DNA of 53,018 nt from Rhodocyclaceae bacterium (GTDB taxonomy: Bacteria > Pseudomonadota > Gammaproteobacteria > Burkholderiales > Rhodocyclaceae): positions 1 through 53,018 of the forward strand of contig VBWA01000024.1 of the NCBI GenBank assembly GCA_006218025.1. Reading direction: 5' to 3'. The notes beneath the pieces were generated by a model. The model saw only the letters and a program-made list of their open reading frames with translations, did not search any database and was not told the DNA's origin. A program made the position numbers and the translations under genes. Below, piece by piece: positions 25,787-34,669 of the stretch (the stretch's first letter is position 1; every line of letters begins with the position of its first letter).

Positions 25787-27493
25787 ATGTCCAAGCGCAT
25801 AACGATTGATCCGATCACCCGTATCGAGGGCCACCTGCGTATCGACGTCGATGTGGATGGCGGCCGCGTCAAGAAGGCCTGGTCGTCCGGCCAGATGTGG
25901 CGCGGCGTCGAACTGATCCTGCTCGGCCGCGATCCGCGCGACGCCTGGGCGATCACCCAGCGCATCTGCGGCGTGTGCACCACGGTGCATGCCATCACCT
26001 CGGTGCGGGCGGTGGAAAACGCGCTGAAGATGGAGATCCCGCTCAACGCCCAGTACATCCGCAACCTGATCATCCTGGCGCACTCGGTGCATGACTTCAT
26101 CGTGCATTTCTACCACCTGTCGGCGCTCGACTGGGTGGATGTCACGTCCGCCCTGAAGGCCGACCCGGACAAGACTTCGATACTGGGCGAAAGCCTGTCG
26201 TCCTGGCATCTCAACAGCAAGCACGAAATGCGGCGCGTGCATGAGCGGCTGAAGCATTTCGTCAATGGCGGCCAGCTCGGCATTTTCACCAACGGCTACT
26301 GGGGCCATCCGGCGATGAAGCTGTCGCCCGAAGTGAACCTGCTCGCCGTGGCGCATTACCTGCAGGCGCTGGAAGTGCAGCGCAAGGCCAACAAGATCGT
26401 GTCCATCCTCGGCGCCAAGACGCCGCACATCCAGAACGTGGCCGTCGGCGGCGTCGCCAACCCGCTGGCGACCGATTCGCAGGCGGTGCTGACCGTCGAA
26501 CGCCTGATGGCGATCAAGGGCTTCATCGACGAGCTGTCCGACTTCGTCAAGAACGTTTACCTGATCGACGTTGCCGCCGTGGGCGCCTTCTATGCCGACT
26601 GGACCAAGGTGGGCAAGGGCGTCATCAACTACCTGTCGGTGCCCGACATCCCGCTCGACACCAAGGGCACGCAGTTTGCGTTCCCCGGCGGCTTTGTCGA
26701 GGGCGGCAATCTCGCCGGCCAGAAGCAGATCAAGAGCTTCAACGACGACTACTGGATCAAGGGCGTCGAAGAGGCAGTCAAGCATTCCTGGTACGACTAC
26801 GACAAGGCTGGCCCCCTCCATCCCTACAAGGGCGAAACGAAGCCGAACTACACCGACTTCAAGGACGACGCCAAGTATTCGTGGCTCAAGTCGCCGACCT
26901 TCTACGGCAAGGTGGCGCAGGTGGGTCCGCTGGCTCGCGTGATCAACGGTCTCGCTGCCGGCCACGCGCCGACCACCAAGTACGCCACGGCGGCGCTCGA
27001 TACCGTGTCGGCGCTGGCCAAGACCAAGGTCGGGCTGGATGCGATGCATTCGACCATCGGCCGTCATGCCGCACGGGCGATTTCCTGCTGCGTCAACGTC
27101 GATATGCTGGCCGATCAATGGACGGCTCTGATCGGCAACATGGGGAAGGGCGATCTGACGACCTTCAACAGGCCGGTGTTCCCCAAGGACGAGGTGATGG
27201 GCGTCGGTTTCCACGAGGCGCCGCGCGGTGCGCTCTCGCACTGGGTGGTCATCGACAACGGCAAGATCAAGAACTACCAGTGCGTGGTGCCATCGACCTG
27301 GAATGCCTGCCCACGCAACGAGAAGGACGAGCCGGGGCCCTACGAGGCATCGCTGGTCGATACGCCGATCGCCGATGCGGAGAAGCCGCTGGAAGTGCTG
27401 CGCACCATCCACTCTTTCGACCCTTGCATTGCCTGTGCCATTCATCTGACCGACAAGGACAGTGATACGGCATTTACTGTCAAAGCGGTTTAG
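25787..27493 (+). CDS. hybC: [NiFe]-hydrogenase large subunit, group 1c (HybC type)
   Basis: The catalytic subunit (568 aa) binds the NiFe(CN)2CO site. The N-terminal motif RICGVCTTVH (Cys61, Cys64) and the C-terminal motif DPCIACAIH (Cys547, Cys550, His553) supply the four ligands. The final 15 residues after His553 (LTDKDSDTAFTVKAV) form the extension that the maturation protease removes after nickel insertion. It has no signal peptide and is carried across by the Tat signal of HybO. It follows hybB by 15 bp. A palindromic repeat separates it from its protease gene. Confidence 0.96.
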   Translation: MSKRITIDPITRIEGHLRIDVDVDGGRVKKAWSSGQMWRGVELILLGRDPRDAWAITQRICGVCTTVHAITSVRAVENALKMEIPLNAQYIRNLIILAHSVHDFIVHFYHLSALDWVDVTSALKADPDKTSILGESLSSWHLNSKHEMRRVHERLKHFVNGGQLGIFTNGYWGHPAMKLSPEVNLLAVAHYLQALEVQRKANKIVSILGAKTPHIQNVAVGGVANPLATDSQAVLTVERLMAIKGFIDELSDFVKNVYLIDVAAVGAFYADWTKVGKGVINYLSVPDIPLDTKGTQFAFPGGFVEGGNLAGQKQIKSFNDDYWIKGVEEAVKHSWYDYDKAGPLHPYKGETKPNYTDFKDDAKYSWLKSPTFYGKVAQVGPLARVINGLAAGHAPTTKYATAALDTVSALAKTKVGLDAMHSTIGRHAARAISCCVNVDMLADQWTALIGNMGKGDLTTFNRPVFPKDEVMGVGFHEAPRGALSHWVVIDNGKIKNYQCVVPSTWNACPRNEKDEPGPYEASLVDTPIADAEKPLEVLRTIHSFDPCIACAIHLTDKDSDTAFTVKAV

Positions 27494-27511
27494 CGGCGCC
27501 AACTGCGATAT

Positions 27512-27588
27512 CGTTCGCCCTGAGCCTGCCTGTCCGATCATCCTGAGCCTGTCGAAGGAAGAGCCCTTCGACAGGCTCAGGGCGAACG
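27512..27588. repeat. REP-like palindromic element between hybC and hybD
   Basis: CCTGAGCCTGTCGAAGG (27542-27558) pairs perfectly with 27565-27581 around a 6-nt loop. CGTTCGCCCTGAGCCTG (27512-27528) is also a perfect inverted repeat of 27572-27588. This GCCCTGAGCCTGTCGAAGGGC-like core resembles a dispersed extragenic repeat that I recall from many proteobacterial genomes. Lying inside an operon, it could stabilise or attenuate the hyb transcript. Confidence 0.8.
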
Positions 27589-27642
27589 GCTTCATAATTC
27601 AGAGGTGGCATTTGTCGCCATGGCCGTCAGGGGTTTACTTCA

Positions 27643-28134
27643 ATGCGCGCAGTCGTTCTCGGCATCGGCAACACCATTCTCACCGACGAGGCGGCCGGCG
27701 TGCGCGCGGTCGAGGCGCTGGAGCGGGGCTGGAAGCTGCCGGAAAATGTGCTGGCCATCGATGGCGGCACCTCGGGCATGGAAATGATCGAGGATCTTTC
27801 CAATCTGGATTTCCTGATCGTCCTCGATGTCGTCAAGACCGGCGCGGCGCCGGGCACGGTGGTGAAAATTGCCGGCGACGAAATCCCGGTGTTCTTCCGC
27901 AAGAAGCTGTCGCCGCACCAGATCGCATTGCCGGATGTACTGGCTAGCCTCGAATTGCTCGACACCATGCCGAAGGAAATTGTCGTACTGGGCGTCGAGC
28001 TGATTTCCCTGGAGCTGGGCATGGAAATGACGCCGACGGTCGCCGAGAAAGTCCCCGTGCTGGCCGCCATGGCAGCCGCCGAGCTCACCGCGCGCGGCTA
28101 TGAGCTCGAGCCCTTGACGGCGGAGCTTGCCTGA
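27643..28134 (+). CDS. hybD: Hydrogenase maturation endopeptidase (HybD type)
   Basis: The protein has 163 aa. It cleaves the C-terminal extension of the large subunit after NiFe cofactor insertion. The family start VVLGIGNTILTDEAAGVRAV includes the nickel-sensing acidic residue (Glu/Asp in TDEAAG). LDVVKTG holds a second metal-site acidic residue, and KLSPHQIALPDVL supplies the conserved His. The sequence fits HybD/HyaD peptidases, and its position after hybC makes HybC the likely substrate. It is followed 1 bp later by the HypC-like gene. Confidence 0.93.
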   Translation: MRAVVLGIGNTILTDEAAGVRAVEALERGWKLPENVLAIDGGTSGMEMIEDLSNLDFLIVLDVVKTGAAPGTVVKIAGDEIPVFFRKKLSPHQIALPDVLASLELLDTMPKEIVVLGVELISLELGMEMTPTVAEKVPVLAAMAAAELTARGYELEPLTAELA

Positions 28135-28135
28135 T

Positions 28136-28399
28136 ATGTGCCTGGCAGCTCCCTCCCGCGTGCTCGAAGTCGGCGATGGCACGGCACTCACCGAGTGTTT
28201 TGGCCAGATACGCGAGGTCAGCCTGCTGTTGATGACCGAAGAAGTCGCAGTGGGCGACTACCTGTTGATCCAGGCGGGCGGTTTTGCGTTCGAACGGGTC
28301 GATCCGGAGCGCGCCAGGGAAGCGCTGGCGCTGATGGAAGAGCTGATGGCGCAAGGGGACGATGCCCGCACCTGGGGCGACGGCGCCGAGTCGGCATGA
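28136..28399 (+). CDS. HypC/HybG-type hydrogenase chaperone (first copy)
   Basis: The protein has 87 aa. It opens with MCLAAPSRVLEV, the HypC family N-terminus whose Cys2 binds the iron precursor and the large subunit. VGDYLLIQAGGFAFERVDPE matches the HypC beta-barrel. The start ATG 28136 immediately follows the hybD stop. Its place between the HybC-specific protease and HybE-like gene suggests a HybG role for the Hyb enzyme. It is one of three HypC-like proteins in the window (also 33812 and 38844). Confidence 0.9.
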   Translation: MCLAAPSRVLEVGDGTALTECFGQIREVSLLLMTEEVAVGDYLLIQAGGFAFERVDPERAREALALMEELMAQGDDARTWGDGAESA

Positions 28400-28887
28400 A
28401 CTTCCGCATCCACGACTCCAGCCCGGCGGAAGCCGTCGAGGAGGCGTTCTTTCGCATCCAGCAGGAGCAGATGGCCGATGTGCCGATCCTCAATCCCGCA
28501 TTGTCCGTCGAAGCCGTCGATTTTCAGCGTTGGCAGGGGCATTGGCTGGGCATCGTCGTCACCCCCTGGTGCATGAGCATGCTGCTGGTGCCAGGCAGCG
28601 ATGAAAACTGGGTATCCACGGGCGAAAACGTGCGTCGTTTCGTCAAGTTTCCCGCCGGCGATTTTGCGTTTTTGGGCAGCGAGGAAGCCGAACTCGGCGA
28701 GTACCAGAGTTGTCCCCTGTTTTCGCCGATGGGCAAGTTTGCTTCCCAGTCCGAGGCCACGATGACCGCCCGGGCTTCGCTGATCGCCTTGCTGACTTCT
28801 GCGGCCAAGGCCGAAGCGACGACCAAGGCACAGAAACCCGCCGACGAACCCTCGCTTTCGCGCCGCCGCTTTCTCGCTTTGCGCTAA
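28396..28887 (+). CDS. hybE: HybE/HupJ-type hydrogenase assembly chaperone (Hyb set)
   Basis: The protein has 163 aa. It has the family segments MADVPILNPALSVEAVDFQR, WLGIVVTPWCMSMLLVPG, FPAGDFAFLG and CPLFSPMGKF. In E. coli, HybE binds the Tat signal of HybO and delays export until the subunit is ready. The start is ATG 28396, overlapping the HypC-like stop (ATGA). The last nine residues are SRRRFLALR, a Tat-like twin-arginine motif at the wrong end of a cytoplasmic protein. The second paralogue (35744) ends similarly. Confidence 0.87.
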   Translation: MNFRIHDSSPAEAVEEAFFRIQQEQMADVPILNPALSVEAVDFQRWQGHWLGIVVTPWCMSMLLVPGSDENWVSTGENVRRFVKFPAGDFAFLGSEEAELGEYQSCPLFSPMGKFASQSEATMTARASLIALLTSAAKAEATTKAQKPADEPSLSRRRFLALR

Positions 28888-28975
28888 GCTCTGGGTCACC
28901 GTCGCGTTCGCGGCTGGGTTTGCAGATCTCCGAATTGCCGGACTCCGTTCGTTGAAAGACAAGAAAGGGCTGCAG

Positions 28976-29377
28976 GTGTCGAAACTCACATACTTCAATA
29001 TCGCGTCCACTGCCGAAACCGATCGCGAGCATCAGGTTCAGCTCGCGCTGTTGGGGGCCCTGTGCGATTCGGTCTCGAAGAAGCGCAGCAGAGATGCCGT
29101 GGGGGAGATTCTCGAGCAGCTGATTGCCTACAGCGAGGCGCATTTCATGTCGGAAGAGCTGCTGATGCGGCTGCAGAGTTATGACGGCTACGAGGATCAT
29201 GTCGATGATCACGTCGCCATGATGGACATGCTGCGAACGATCGCCGTCGACCATGCCGCGGGCCAATCCGCGCTGGTCGTGGGCAAGGCGGCGGAGGTCC
29301 TCAATTTCATCGGCATTCACATCGCGACGCGCGACAAGCGTTTTGCCGACCATTTGCGCAACGGGATGCAGAACTGA
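28976..29377 (+). CDS. Bacteriohemerythrin-like O2/diiron protein
   Basis: The protein has 133 aa from GTG 28976, which has AAAGG about 8 bp upstream. A longer TTG start at 28952 is possible. The four-helix diiron ligands are all present: His19 (DREHQ), His56 and Glu60 (HFMSE), His75 and His79 (HVDDH), and His115 and Asp120 (HIATRD). This is a standard non-haem O2-binding site. Lying between two hydrogenase operons it might buffer or deliver O2 or protect the O2-sensitive Hyb enzyme. That role is inference. No partner domain is attached. Confidence 0.88.
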   Translation: MSKLTYFNIASTAETDREHQVQLALLGALCDSVSKKRSRDAVGEILEQLIAYSEAHFMSEELLMRLQSYDGYEDHVDDHVAMMDMLRTIAVDHAAGQSALVVGKAAEVLNFIGIHIATRDKRFADHLRNGMQN

Positions 29378-29418
29378 AAGCTCTGTCCGGACGGTCGGGT
29401 CGCTGTGGCAATTGAAGC

Positions 29419-29433
29419 GATTACCTGGTAATC
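29419..29433. promoter_or_regulatory. Palindrome upstream of hoxK: candidate HoxA site
   Basis: GATTACCTGGTAATC is a perfect 7-1-7 palindrome. Its centre is 85 bp upstream of the -24 element of the hoxK promoter, a suitable place for an enhancer-binding activator. Its half-site GTAATC recurs at 29486-29491 and in the inverted repeat before hybO. No experimental HoxA motif is available to compare here. Confidence 0.4.
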
Positions 29434-29509
29434 CGTCGCGTTACTGATTCTTGCGCTGCAGCAACTCTAACTCATTGAAGTTTAAGTAATCATGTTGGCC
29501 GTCATGGCA

Positions 29510-29525
29510 TGGCTTGAAGCTTGCA
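29510..29525 (+). promoter_or_regulatory. Sigma54 (-24/-12) promoter of the hox operon
   Basis: TGGCTTGAAGCTTGCA matches TGGC-N8-TTGCA with GG-N10-GC spacing, ending 39 bp before the hoxK start. The predicted transcription start is near 29536. Orthologous membrane-bound hydrogenase operons use sigma54 and HoxA. Confidence 0.78.
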
Positions 29526-29564
29526 TTATTGACATCCGAAGGACCTTTTCCGACGGAGACCGAC

Positions 29565-30653
29565 ATGACCGAAACCTTTTACGATGTACTGCGGCGCCAG
29601 GGCATCAGCCGGCGCAGTTTTCTCAAGTTTTGTTCGCTGACCGCAACTTCGCTGGGGCTGGGCAGCGCCTACGCGCCGAAGATCGCCCATGCCATGGAGA
29701 CCAAGCCGCGCACGCCGGTGATCTGGCTCGAAGGCCTCGAGTGCACCTGCTGCTCGGAATCCTTCATCCGCTCGGCGCATCCGTTGACCAAGGACGTGAT
29801 CCTTTCCATGCTTTCGCTCGATTACCACGTCACGCTGATGGCGGCGGCGGGTCATCAGGCCGAAAAGCAGCTTGAGGAAATCAAGAAGAAGTACAAGGGC
29901 AACTACATCCTCGCGGTCGAGGGCAATCCGCCGCTCAATGAAGATGGCATGTACTGCATCGAGGGCGGCCGGCCCTTCGTCGAGATCCTCAAGGAAACCG
30001 CGGCCGATGCCAAGGCGGTGATCGCCTGGGGCGCCTGCGCTTCCTACGGTTGCGTGCAGGCCGCCAAGCCGAATCCGACCCGTGCCACCCCGATCGACAA
30101 GGTGATCTCCGGCAAACCCATCATCAAGGTTCCCGGTTGCCCGCCGATTGCCGAGGTGATGACGGGTGTGGTGACCTACATGCTGACTTTCGACCGCCTG
30201 CCGGAGCTTGACCGCCAGGGACGGCCGAAGATGTTTTACGGTCAGCGCATTCACGACAAGTGCTATCGCCGGCCGCACTTCGATGCCGGCCAGTTCGTCG
30301 AGCAGTGGGACGATGATGCGGCACGCAAGGGCTATTGCCTCTACAAAATGGGCTGCAAGGGGCCGACCACCTACAACGCCTGCTCGACGGTACGCTGGAA
30401 CGATGGCGTCTCGTTTCCGATCCAGTCCGGGCACGGCTGTATCGGCTGTTCGGAAGACGGCTTCTGGGACAAGGGCAGCTTCTACGACCGCGTCACCGAC
30501 ATCAAGCAGTTCGGCATCGAGGCGAACGCCGACAAGGTCGGCGGCACGGCGGCGGCGGCGGCCGGCGCCGGAGTCGCGGTGCATGCCGCGCTGTCCGCGC
30601 TGAAGAAGGCGAAGAAATCCGAAAGTACTGAAAAAGTGACGGGAGACAATTGA
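29565..30653 (+). CDS. hoxK: [NiFe]-hydrogenase small subunit, group 1d O2-tolerant type (HoxK)
   Basis: The protein has 362 aa. The Tat signal is SRRSFLKF (residues 15-22), with likely cleavage after Ala43. ECTCCSES gives Cys60, Cys62 and Cys63. GACASYGC gives Cys158 and Cys163. In mature numbering these are 17, 19, 20, 115 and 120, so both extra cysteines (19 and 120) of the proximal [4Fe-3S] cluster are present. That cluster underlies O2 tolerance in membrane-bound hydrogenases. An Ala/Gly-rich helix near the C-terminus is the expected anchor. The start ATG 29565 has CGGAGAC upstream, and the gene follows a sigma54 promoter. Confidence 0.96.
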   Translation: MTETFYDVLRRQGISRRSFLKFCSLTATSLGLGSAYAPKIAHAMETKPRTPVIWLEGLECTCCSESFIRSAHPLTKDVILSMLSLDYHVTLMAAAGHQAEKQLEEIKKKYKGNYILAVEGNPPLNEDGMYCIEGGRPFVEILKETAADAKAVIAWGACASYGCVQAAKPNPTRATPIDKVISGKPIIKVPGCPPIAEVMTGVVTYMLTFDRLPELDRQGRPKMFYGQRIHDKCYRRPHFDAGQFVEQWDDDAARKGYCLYKMGCKGPTTYNACSTVRWNDGVSFPIQSGHGCIGCSEDGFWDKGSFYDRVTDIKQFGIEANADKVGGTAAAAAGAGVAVHAALSALKKAKKSESTEKVTGDN

Positions 30654-30654
30654 G

Positions 30655-32454
30655 ATGGGCGCTTACGAAACCCAGGGCTTCAAGATGGACAACTCCGGCA
30701 AGCGGGTCGTTGTCGATCCGATCTGCCGCATCGAGGGCCACCTGCGTGTCGAGGTGAATCTCGACAAGGACAACGTGATTCGCAACGCCGTTTCGACCGG
30801 GACGATGTGGCGCGGCCTGGAAGTGATTCTCAAGGGCCGCGATCCGCGCGACGCCTGGGCTTTCACCGAGCGCATCTGCGGCGTGTGCACCGGAACCCAC
30901 GCGCTGACCTCGGTGCGCGCGGTGGAAGATGCGTTGAACATCAAGATTCCCGAGAACGCCAATACCATCCGCAACATCATGCAACTCAACCTGCAGGTGC
31001 ATGATCATCTGGTGCATTTCTACCACCTGCATGCGCTGGACTGGGTCGATATCGTTTCGTCGCTCAAGGCCGATCCGAAGCGAACTTCGGAACTGGCGCA
31101 GTCGATCTCGAACTGGCCGCTGTCGTCGCCGGGATACTTCCGCGACCTGCAGAACCGTCTGAAGAAGTTTGTCGAATCCGGCCAGCTCGGTCCCTTCGCC
31201 AATGCCTACTGGGGCAACCCGGCCTACAAGCTGCCGCCGGAAGCCAATCTGATGGCGGTGGCGCACTATCTCGAAGCGCTCGATTTCCAGAAGGAAATCG
31301 TCAAGATCCACACCATCTTCGGCGGCAAGAATCCACATCCGAACTGGCTGGTCGGCGGCGTGCCCTGCGCCATCAACGTGCACGACACCGGTGCGGTCGG
31401 TGCGATCAACATGGAGCGCCTGAATCTGGTCAAGAGCATCACGGACCGCACGAAGGAGTTTGTCGACCAGGTGTACATCCCCGATCTGCTCGCCATCGCT
31501 TCGTTCTACAAGGGCTGGCTGTATGGCGGTGGGCTGTCGTCGCAATCGATAATGTCCTACGGCGACATTCCGCAGCGCGCGAACGATCATTCGACAGCGA
31601 ATCTGCTGCTGCCGCGCGGCGCCATCATCAATGGCGACCTCAAGAAGATTCACGAAGTGGACCTCAAGGATCCGGAACAGATACAGGAGTTCGTCACCCA
31701 TTCCTGGTACAAGTATTCCGACGAAAGCAAGGGGCTGCATCCCTTCGACGGTGTCACCGAGCCCAACTACAAACCGGAGGGGCCGAACTTCAAGGGCACG
31801 CGGACGAAGATCGAGAACCTCGACGAATCCGCCAAATACTCGTGGATCAAGGCGCCGCGCTGGCGCGGTCATGCCATGGAGGTCGGCTGCCTGTCGCGCA
31901 TGGTGCTGGGCTATCTGCAGCCGAAGCAGTTCCCGGCGATCAAGGACACCATCGACAGCGTGCTGAAACAACTGGATATACCGCTGACTGCCTTGTTCTC
32001 GACCCTCGGGCGCACCGCGGCGCGTGGCATCGAGGCGCAATACTGTGCCGATCTTCAGGTCAAGCAGCTCGACAAGCTGATTGCCAACATCAAGGCCGGC
32101 GATTCGGCGACCGCCAACGTCGAGAAATGGGACCCGAGTACCTGGCCGAAGGAAGCCAAGGGCGCCGGCTTCACCGAGGCACCACGGGGAGCGCTGGGTC
32201 ACTGGATCAAGATCAAGGACACCAAGATCGACAACTACCAGTGCGTGGTACCGACGACCTGGAACGGCAGTCCGCGCGACGCCAAGGGGCAGATCGGCGC
32301 CTACGAGGCCGCGCTGATGAATACACCGCTGGCCAAGGCTGACGAGCCGCTGGAGATTCTGCGCACCATCCACAGCTTCGACCCCTGCCTCGCCTGTTCC
32401 ACCCACGTGATGAGTCCCGACGGGCAGGAACTGACGTCGGTCAAGGTTCGTTAA
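30655..32454 (+). CDS. hoxG: [NiFe]-hydrogenase large subunit, group 1d (HoxG)
   Basis: The catalytic subunit has 599 aa. NiFe ligands are [10 protein letters not shown] (Cys75, Cys78) and DPCLACSTH (Cys578, Cys581, His584). The 15-residue tail after His584 ([15 protein letters not shown]) is removed by the HoxM protease. [17 protein letters not shown] is typical of membrane-bound O2-tolerant enzymes; HybC has CGVCTTVHAITSVRAVE at this place. The gene begins 1 bp after hoxK. It is co-exported with HoxK and feeds electrons to HoxZ. Confidence 0.97.
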   Translation: MGAYETQGFKMDNSGKRVVVDPICRIEGHLRVEVNLDKDNVIRNAVSTGTMWRGLEVILKGRDPRDAWAFTERICGVCTGTHALTSVRAVEDALNIKIPENANTIRNIMQLNLQVHDHLVHFYHLHALDWVDIVSSLKADPKRTSELAQSISNWPLSSPGYFRDLQNRLKKFVESGQLGPFANAYWGNPAYKLPPEANLMAVAHYLEALDFQKEIVKIHTIFGGKNPHPNWLVGGVPCAINVHDTGAVGAINMERLNLVKSITDRTKEFVDQVYIPDLLAIASFYKGWLYGGGLSSQSIMSYGDIPQRANDHSTANLLLPRGAIINGDLKKIHEVDLKDPEQIQEFVTHSWYKYSDESKGLHPFDGVTEPNYKPEGPNFKGTRTKIENLDESAKYSWIKAPRWRGHAMEVGCLSRMVLGYLQPKQFPAIKDTIDSVLKQLDIPLTALFSTLGRTAARGIEAQYCADLQVKQLDKLIANIKAGDSATANVEKWDPSTWPKEAKGAGFTEAPRGALGHWIKIKDTKIDNYQCVVPTTWNGSPRDAKGQIGAYEAALMNTPLAKADEPLEILRTIHSFDPCLACSTHVMSPDGQELTSVKVR

Positions 32455-32474
32455 TCGTTCGCGAGGAGAATGCC

Positions 32475-33185
32475 ATGAACCTGAATGCGGCCGCCGCCGA
32501 GCTCGAAAACGATCCGCAAACTGCTGCCGGCAAGACGGTGTATGTGTATGAAGGTCCGGTGCGCCTGTGGCACTGGATCAATGTTCTGTGCATCGTGGTG
32601 CTGGCCGCCAGCGGCTACCTGATCGCCAGCCCCCTGCCCAGCACACCGGGCGAGGCTTCCGATCACTTCCTGATGGGCTACATCCGCTTCGCCCACTTCG
32701 CCGCGGCCTATGTCTTTACCGTCGGCTTCCTGGTACGCATTTACTGGGCAGTGGTCGGCAACAGTCATGCGCGGCAGCTTTTCATGCTGCCGGTCACCGA
32801 CATGAAGTGGTGGGCCGGTCTGATACGCGAGCTGCGCTGGTACCTGTTCCTCGAAAAGCAGCCCTACAAGTATGTCGGCCACAATCCGCTGGGGCACATG
32901 TTCATGTACCTTTTCGTGACCGTCGCTGCCGTGCTGATGATTTGCACCGGCTTCGCGCTCTACAGCGAGGGGATGGGGCTGGGCAGTTGGCAGGACCGCC
33001 TGTTCGGCTGGGTAATTCCCCTGCTGGGCGGCAGCCAGGCGACGCACAGCTGGCATCACCTCGGCATGTGGGGCATCGTCACCTTCGTCATCCTGCATGT
33101 GTATGCCGCGGTGCGCGAGGACATCATGAGCCGTCAGACCATGATCAGCACCATGATCAGCGGTCATCGCACGTTCAGGGAATAA
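32475..33185 (+). CDS. hoxZ: Hydrogenase cytochrome b subunit (HoxZ)
   Basis: The protein has 236 aa and four membrane segments. Conserved histidines include VRLWHWINVLCI in helix 1, FAHFAAAYVF in helix 2, and HSWHHLGMWGIVTFVILHVYAA in helix 4. These are the di-haem ligands of the HupC/HyaC/HoxZ family. It anchors HoxKG to the membrane and reduces quinone. GAGGAG precedes ATG 32475. Confidence 0.94.
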   Translation: MNLNAAAAELENDPQTAAGKTVYVYEGPVRLWHWINVLCIVVLAASGYLIASPLPSTPGEASDHFLMGYIRFAHFAAAYVFTVGFLVRIYWAVVGNSHARQLFMLPVTDMKWWAGLIRELRWYLFLEKQPYKYVGHNPLGHMFMYLFVTVAAVLMICTGFALYSEGMGLGSWQDRLFGWVIPLLGGSQATHSWHHLGMWGIVTFVILHVYAAVREDIMSRQTMISTMISGHRTFRE

Positions 33186-33191
33186 GCGCGA

Positions 33192-33809
33192 ATGAATGCC
33201 ATCGACGATCTGCGCTGCGAAGTTCTGGTTCTCGGCATCGGCAACCTGCTGTGGGCCGACGAGGGCTTCGGCGTGCGCTGTGTCGAAAAGCTTGCGGCCG
33301 AGTGGGTGCTGCCGGAAACCGTCAAGGCGATGGATGGCGGTACCCAGGGCCTCTATCTGTTGCCCTACGTGCAGGCGGCGCGCCGCCTGCTTGTGTTCGA
33401 CGCCATCGACTACGGCCTGCCACCCGGAACGCTGAAGCGGGTGGAGGGGGACGAGGTGCCGCGTTTCATGGGTGTCAAGAAGATGAGCCTGCATCAGACC
33501 GGCTTTCAGGAAGTCATTTCCGCTTCGGCGCTGACCGGGCAACTACCGGAGGAACTGCTGTTGATCGGCGTGCAGCCCGAAGAGCTCGACGACTATGGCG
33601 GCAGCCTGCGGCCGGTGGTGAAGGTCCGGCTGGGCGAAGCCGTCGACATGGCGGTGGCGGCCTTGCGCGACTGGGGCTTTGGCATCGAGCCGCGGGAGTT
33701 GAAAGTCGGCGCTGGCGACACGGCGCTGGCGATGGCTGCCTACGAGGCCGGACGTCCTTCGGCCGAAGCCGCCAGCCGCATCGGAGACGCGCGCTTCCTG
33801 CGCGCCTGA
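33192..33809 (+). CDS. hoxM: Hydrogenase maturation endopeptidase (HoxM/HyaD type)
   Basis: The protein has 205 aa. Family motifs are VLGIGNLLWADEGFGVRCVE, MDGGTQGLYLLPYV, FDAIDYGLPPG and KMSLHQTGFQEV. The acidic residues in ADEG and DAID and the His in LHQTG form the nickel-recognition site. It is predicted to trim the HoxG C-terminal tail. It is longer than HybD (163 aa) because of a C-terminal extension, as usual for HoxM. It lies 6 bp after hoxZ. Confidence 0.94.
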   Translation: MNAIDDLRCEVLVLGIGNLLWADEGFGVRCVEKLAAEWVLPETVKAMDGGTQGLYLLPYVQAARRLLVFDAIDYGLPPGTLKRVEGDEVPRFMGVKKMSLHQTGFQEVISASALTGQLPEELLLIGVQPEELDDYGGSLRPVVKVRLGEAVDMAVAALRDWGFGIEPRELKVGAGDTALAMAAYEAGRPSAEAASRIGDARFLRA

Positions 33810-33811
33810 AC

Positions 33812-34171
33812 ATGTGCCTCGCCTTGCCGATGCAGGTCGTGTGCATGGAAGGAACGTTTGCGCTCTGCGAAGGACGCAACGGACGCGAGCGCATGGACAC
33901 CCTGCTCACCGGGCCGCTCGAGCCGGGGCAGTGGGTGCTGTGTTTTCTCGGCGCCGTGCGCGAGGTGATTGACGCCGAGCGTGCCGCACAAGTCGGCGCG
34001 GCGCTGGCCGGACTCGAATCGCTTCTGAGTGCGGCCAGCTCGGGTGCCGACCAAGCCAGTATCGACATGTTGATCGGCAGCCATTTTTCCGATCTCGTCA
34101 ATCGTGAGCCGCAGCTGCCCGATTTTCTAAGGCCCGCGCTTGAATCCGCAATTTCATCCACCTCCGAGTGA
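33812..34171 (+). CDS. hoxL: HypC-like chaperone of the membrane-bound hydrogenase (HoxL)
   Basis: The protein has 119 aa. The N-terminus MCLALPMQVVCMEG is a HypC-type start with Cys2. PLEPGQWVLCFLGAVREVID matches the barrel strand region of HoxL/HupF. It is about 30 residues longer than HypC at the C-terminus. It is thought to carry the Fe(CN)2CO unit to HoxG. The start ATG 33812 is 2 bp after the hoxM stop. The stop overlaps a possible GTG start of the next gene. Confidence 0.9.
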   Translation: MCLALPMQVVCMEGTFALCEGRNGRERMDTLLTGPLEPGQWVLCFLGAVREVIDAERAAQVGAALAGLESLLSAASSGADQASIDMLIGSHFSDLVNREPQLPDFLRPALESAISSTSE

Positions 34172-34179
34172 CTCACATC

Positions 34180-34647
34180 ATGAGCGAACTTCTGCCTGCT
34201 CCCGACCGTAGCGAACGCCTGACCGAGCGCTTTTCGATCATGCGCGACCGCTATGGCTACACGCTGCTGGACCGCGATGGGTTCGACCGCTTCATTGCCG
34301 ACCCCGGCGCTTGCCTGATCCTGTTTGCCGAAGAACTGCAGAAAATTCCGGAAACCTGGGACCTCACTGTCATCCTGCCGGAAGCCGTAACCAGGCTCCC
34401 GATACCGGTCCGCGTCGGGATTCTGGCGCCGGAGACGGCCCGCTTGCTGGCCGCACGCTATGGCATTCGTGTCTGGCCGGCATTGCTGGTATTGCGTGAT
34501 GGCGCCTATCTGGGCACGGTGGAGGGGCTGAAGGATTGGAGCGCCTACAGCCGGCTGATTCCCGAGCTGCTGGCGGCGGAGCCCTCGCGTGCGCCGGGCA
34601 TCGGTATCCCGGTGCTCAATGCAAATGCAAGCACTTCTTGTCACTGA
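34180..34647 (+). CDS. hoxO: Hydrogenase assembly chaperone HoxO (HyaE type)
   Basis: The protein has 155 aa from ATG 34180; a GTG at 34168 overlapping the hoxL stop is an alternative start. It has a thioredoxin-like fold pattern (LILFAEE, VRVGILAPETARLLAARYGIRVWPALLVLRDG) without the CxxC active site, as in HyaE/HupG/HoxO. This family binds the small-subunit precursor, including its Tat signal, and protects its clusters during aerobic maturation. It lies between hoxL and hoxQ, as in other group 1d clusters. Confidence 0.88.
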   Translation: MSELLPAPDRSERLTERFSIMRDRYGYTLLDRDGFDRFIADPGACLILFAEELQKIPETWDLTVILPEAVTRLPIPVRVGILAPETARLLAARYGIRVWPALLVLRDGAYLGTVEGLKDWSAYSRLIPELLAAEPSRAPGIGIPVLNANASTSCH

Positions 34648-34669
34648 ATTTCACTGAAAGAACGCCGCC

